From positions 415,185-479,184 of the forward strand of contig CALMYL010000006.1 in the NCBI GenBank assembly GCA_937873695.1: 64,000 nucleotides of DNA. The letters are read 5' to 3'. Below are positions 61,308 through 64,000 of this stretch, piece after piece. The stretch's first letter is position 1; each line of letters opens with the position of its first letter. Position numbers and translations under genes: made by a program. This DNA is from an uncultured Ignavibacteria bacterium (lineage in GTDB: Bacteria > Bacteroidota > Ignavibacteria > Tepidaquicellales > OLB5). A model generated the notes under the pieces. That model was not told the origin of the DNA. It saw only the letters and a program-made list of their open reading frames with translations, and did no database searches.

Positions 61308-61931
61308 ATGTTTATTACATTTGAGGGACTGGATTTTTCGGGGAAGTCAACACAGGCACGGCTGCTGCATGAATACCTTAAGAGAAGGAAAATAAAATCG
61401 ATATTACTGAGGGAGCCCGGCGGAACAACCATATCAGAAAAAGTACGTGAGATAATCCTTGACCGGGAACATATTGAAATGACTCCGCTTACTGAATTTA
61501 TGCTCTTTTCGGCATCACGCTCACAGCTTGTAAGCCAGGTAATTAAACCTCATTTAAAAAAAGGTTATGTTGTGATCTGTGACAGGTATTATGATTCATC
61601 AACTGCATACCAGTCATATGGCGGCAAAATGGAACTTAAGCAGGTTTTAGAGGTTAATGATATAGCAACCGGCGGCTTAAAGCCTGATATGACCATACTT
61701 ATTGATATCGGACCCAAAGCAGCATTTGCCCGAGCAAATATGAGGGGCAATGCCAAGGACCGCATGGAAAACAAAAATCTGGCTTTTTATACCAAGGTTT
61801 ATAAAGGATTTAAAGACATAGCAAACCATAATAAGAAAAGATTTGTTGTAATTAACGGTACTCTTACGATAGACGAGATACATCATACCATCACTCAAAG
61901 AATAAATAAAAAATTAAATATATCAAATTAA
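61308..61931 (+). CDS. tmk: Thymidylate kinase
   Basis: A 207-residue kinase that phosphorylates dTMP. The P loop GLDFSGKSTQA is at about residues 6-16 (the common DG is DF here). Other conserved parts are REPGGTTISEKVREIIL (35-51), the catalytic CDRYYDSSTAYQSYGG (about 90-105) and the lid region ANMRGNAKDRME. The S41 protease gene follows after 9 nt, so they are co-transcribed. Confidence 0.96.
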   Translation: MFITFEGLDFSGKSTQARLLHEYLKRRKIKSILLREPGGTTISEKVREIILDREHIEMTPLTEFMLFSASRSQLVSQVIKPHLKKGYVVICDRYYDSSTAYQSYGGKMELKQVLEVNDIATGGLKPDMTILIDIGPKAAFARANMRGNAKDRMENKNLAFYTKVYKGFKDIANHNKKRFVVINGTLTIDEIHHTITQRINKKLNISN

Positions 61932-61940
61932 TAGTTTAAC

Positions 61941-63602
61941 ATGATCAATTTAAAAAATTTCCATAAGCTCTCACTAATTTTTCTTATCTTTTTTGCTTTC
62001 ACCGGCGCAAGCCTGCCGGGCGGAGGTGATGATGATGTATACACGCAGATAAACCGCAATATGGATGTGTTCGGCAAGCTGTATAAGGAAATCATGCTCG
62101 ATTACGTCGATGAAATTGACGGTGATAAGTTCATGAAGGCAGGCATTGAAGGAATGCTTGGTACACTTGATCCGTACACGAACTTCCTTGATGAATCCCG
62201 CAAAGATGAGATAGATCTTATCACTACCGGCAAATACGGCGGGGTTGGCATTACAGTCGGTATGAAGGACAGCATGATAGTTGTAACCGATATTCTTGAA
62301 GGTTATTCTGCGCAAAAAGAAGGTTTAAGAAGGGGAGACAAGATTATTGAAATTGACGGCACTACTATGCTGGGTAAAAAAGTTGGTGATGTAAGGACAT
62401 ATACCCGCGGTGAACCCGGCACCCAAATGAAAATGAAGGTACTAAGAGGAGAAAAGGAAGTTGATTTTACTCTCACCCGCCAGGAAATTCAGCTGAAAAA
62501 TGTAAGTTATAAAGGTACTTTGGAAGATGGCATTGGATATATAAAGCTTGACCGCTTTAGCCGTTATGCTGAAAACGAAATAGTTGATGCTATTACTGAG
62601 ATAAAATCAAAAGGTGAAGTGAAGGGAATAATCCTTGATCTAAGAGGTAACCCCGGCGGTTTGCTTGATGCGGCGATCGGTATTCTGAATAAATTCACAA
62701 ATAAAGGCGACCTGCTTCTTACAACCAAGGGAAGAAAGCTTGATTCAGAGCGGAAATATTTCGCCACAGAAAATCCAATGCTCAGCAGCGATGTACCACT
62801 TGTTGTCTTAATTGATGAAGGATCTGCTTCCGCCAGCGAAATTGTTGCGGGAGCTATACAGGATCTTGATCGCGGCGTACTTGTTGGTACAAAATCATTT
62901 GGCAAAGGTCTTGTACAGGTTTTCCAGCCTTTAAGCTTCGGCAATCAGTTAAAGATCACTAATCAGAAGTATTTCACCCCCAGCGGAAGGTGGATACAGG
63001 CTAAGAATTATTTCAAGGAAAACAAGTACGGGGTGTTCAAACCGAATCCGTATTTTAACCAGAAGGAATTTAAAACTCTTGGCGGCAGGATAGTATTTGC
63101 CGAAGGCGGCATAACACCTGACCGGGTTATTGATATAATTAAAGATAATGAACTGCTTGAAGCTTTGAACTACGAAGATATGTATTACAGGTTCGCAGTG
63201 AAGTTTACCGAAGAAAATCCGGATGGGAACAATTTTGTTATGAATGATGATATTATGAACAGGTTTCTTGAATTTATAAGTACAACCGATTTTGCTTTCA
63301 ATACCAGCGCAGAGCAGGAGCTTGCACAGTTGAAAAAGAACGCTGATGAAAAAATGTATTCAGAAAAAGTGAAAAGCTACATCGGACTTCTTGAAGGCGA
63401 ACTTAAGGCAGAGAAATTCAAGGATTTCGAAAGCTCAGAGCCTGTCATTAAGCAGAAATTAGAAATTGAAATATTGCGGAAATATAACAAACCCGAAAAA
63501 ATGATTGTAGAACTTTCTGCAAAAGATGACCAGCAGCTGCAGGAGGCATTGAAGATAGTAAAAGACAGAGGCCTGTACAACAGCATGCTTCAGCCAAAAT
63601 AG
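61941..63602 (+). CDS. S41 family carboxy-terminal processing protease
   Basis: A 553-residue periplasmic protease of the CtpA/Prc type. A signal peptide is followed by a helical N-terminal part with LGTLDPYTNFLDESRKDEID. The PDZ domain spans about residues 95-180 (GKYGGVGITVGMKDSMIVV; LRRGDKIIEIDG). The catalytic domain has LDLRGNPGGLLDAAIGILN. The Ser is in DEGSASASEIVAGAIQD (about 293-309), and the Lys is in GTKSFGKGLVQ (about 318-328). The C-terminal helical region is longer than in minimal members. It probably trims envelope proteins. It is in one transcript with tmk and the TauE/SafE gene. Confidence 0.94.
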   Translation: MINLKNFHKLSLIFLIFFAFTGASLPGGGDDDVYTQINRNMDVFGKLYKEIMLDYVDEIDGDKFMKAGIEGMLGTLDPYTNFLDESRKDEIDLITTGKYGGVGITVGMKDSMIVVTDILEGYSAQKEGLRRGDKIIEIDGTTMLGKKVGDVRTYTRGEPGTQMKMKVLRGEKEVDFTLTRQEIQLKNVSYKGTLEDGIGYIKLDRFSRYAENEIVDAITEIKSKGEVKGIILDLRGNPGGLLDAAIGILNKFTNKGDLLLTTKGRKLDSERKYFATENPMLSSDVPLVVLIDEGSASASEIVAGAIQDLDRGVLVGTKSFGKGLVQVFQPLSFGNQLKITNQKYFTPSGRWIQAKNYFKENKYGVFKPNPYFNQKEFKTLGGRIVFAEGGITPDRVIDIIKDNELLEALNYEDMYYRFAVKFTEENPDGNNFVMNDDIMNRFLEFISTTDFAFNTSAEQELAQLKKNADEKMYSEKVKSYIGLLEGELKAEKFKDFESSEPVIKQKLEIEILRKYNKPEKMIVELSAKDDQQLQEALKIVKDRGLYNSMLQPK

Positions 63603-63620
63603 GATACTTAATCAGGATAA

Positions 63621-64000
63621 TTGAGCTTAGAGACGGTATTAATACTTGTATCAATAGGCATTGCAGCCGGAGTGCTTTCAGGATTGTTCGGAGTTGGGGG
63701 CGGTATCATTATCGTCCCTTCGCTTCTGGCTGTGTATGGTTTTAACCACTTTGATTCTCCTTATATTGTCCATATTGCTATTGCAACCAGCCTGTTCACA
63801 ATAATATTCACAAGTCTTTCTTCAGCACATAAGCATTTCAGCCATGGAAACGTTGAGTGGAAGGCAGCCCTGTTTATAGGACTAACAAGCGCGGTAACGG
63901 TTTTCCTGTTTTCAAAAATCGCCATATTATTACCGGGTGAGACCCTAAAGCAGACTTTTTCTGTGGTATTGATAATTGTCGCATTAAAAATGCTGTTCGA
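63621..64000 (+). CDS. TauE/SafE family transporter, N-terminal part
   Basis: The reading frame is open from TTG 63621 to the right edge, giving 126 residues of a membrane protein cut off by the window. The first glycine motif VLSGLFGVGGGIIIVPSLLA (about residues 18-37) identifies the family, and three further hydrophobic segments follow. The TTG start follows AGGATAA and lies 18 nt after the S41 protease stop. It is distinct from the complete copy at 29121-29942, sharing only family features. The substrate is unknown. Confidence 0.88.
   Translation, partial: MSLETVLILVSIGIAAGVLSGLFGVGGGIIIVPSLLAVYGFNHFDSPYIVHIAIATSLFTIIFTSLSSAHKHFSHGNVEWKAALFIGLTSAVTVFLFSKIAILLPGETLKQTFSVVLIIVALKMLF

Overview
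The window reads as a chromosomal segment of an uncultured or little-studied bacterium of the Bacteroidota/Chlorobi side, most likely an Ignavibacteria-type organism (inference). Four things point there. Seven large exported proteins end in type A sorting domains of the type IX secretion system with the NYPNPFNP signature. Several genes have a TTTG - 18 to 20 nt - TAnnTTTG promoter, the form known from Bacteroidota. A bacillithiol gene (bshA) is present. Base composition is fairly AT-rich and Shine-Dalgarno sites are weak. No rRNA, phage, complete IS element or CRISPR array is visible. The only tRNAs are two adjacent tRNA-Ser genes.

1-10.6 kb is a signalling block. Three tandem paralogous soluble TPR-histidine kinases and a cupin run leftward. 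A membrane PAS histidine kinase, a single-domain response regulator and a REC-PAS-HisKA_2 kinase run rightward. 10.7-23.2 kb is an exported-protein block: a C25 gingipain-like protease, a LamG protein, a beta-helix protein and a Ycf48-like propeller, with a lipoprotein, a small membrane protein and the two tRNA-Ser genes between them. 23.2-29.9 kb is housekeeping: tag, cdaA, pcm, miaA, a degenerate 3-hydroxyacyl-CoA dehydrogenase, a TIGR02757 protein, bshA and a TauE/SafE transporter.

29.9-37.5 kb holds two copies of one module: a leftward cytoplasmic alpha-helical protein of unknown function facing a rightward T9SS propeller. The first copy also carries a small ribbon-helix-helix-like regulator with a striking palindrome and a consensus promoter. 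37.9-49.1 kb is again mostly core: a LytR_C protein and rsfS; accB-accC and efp leftward; gapA, pgk, an aminotransferase and a CDP-alcohol phosphatidyltransferase rightward; then a lipoprotein with a dead trypsin-like domain. 51.0-55.0 kb is a phenylacetyl-CoA epoxidase cluster (paaA, B, C, D) behind a TetR regulator with a well-formed operator/promoter. It is interrupted by a four-helix-bundle (23S-intervening-sequence type) gene whose two ends are inverted arrays of a degenerate heptamer. 55.1-64 kb has a MATE exporter, tadA, mutS, a RelE/ParE toxin-antitoxin pair, a beta-carbonic anhydrase, tmk, an S41 protease and the start of a second TauE/SafE gene.

The most unusual material is intergenic. 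Degenerate heptamer arrays (consensus about AAYYTGN) recur at four sites, two of them bracketing the four-helix-bundle gene. Several short palindrome families lie between core genes, including three different palindromes in the gapA-pgk gap.
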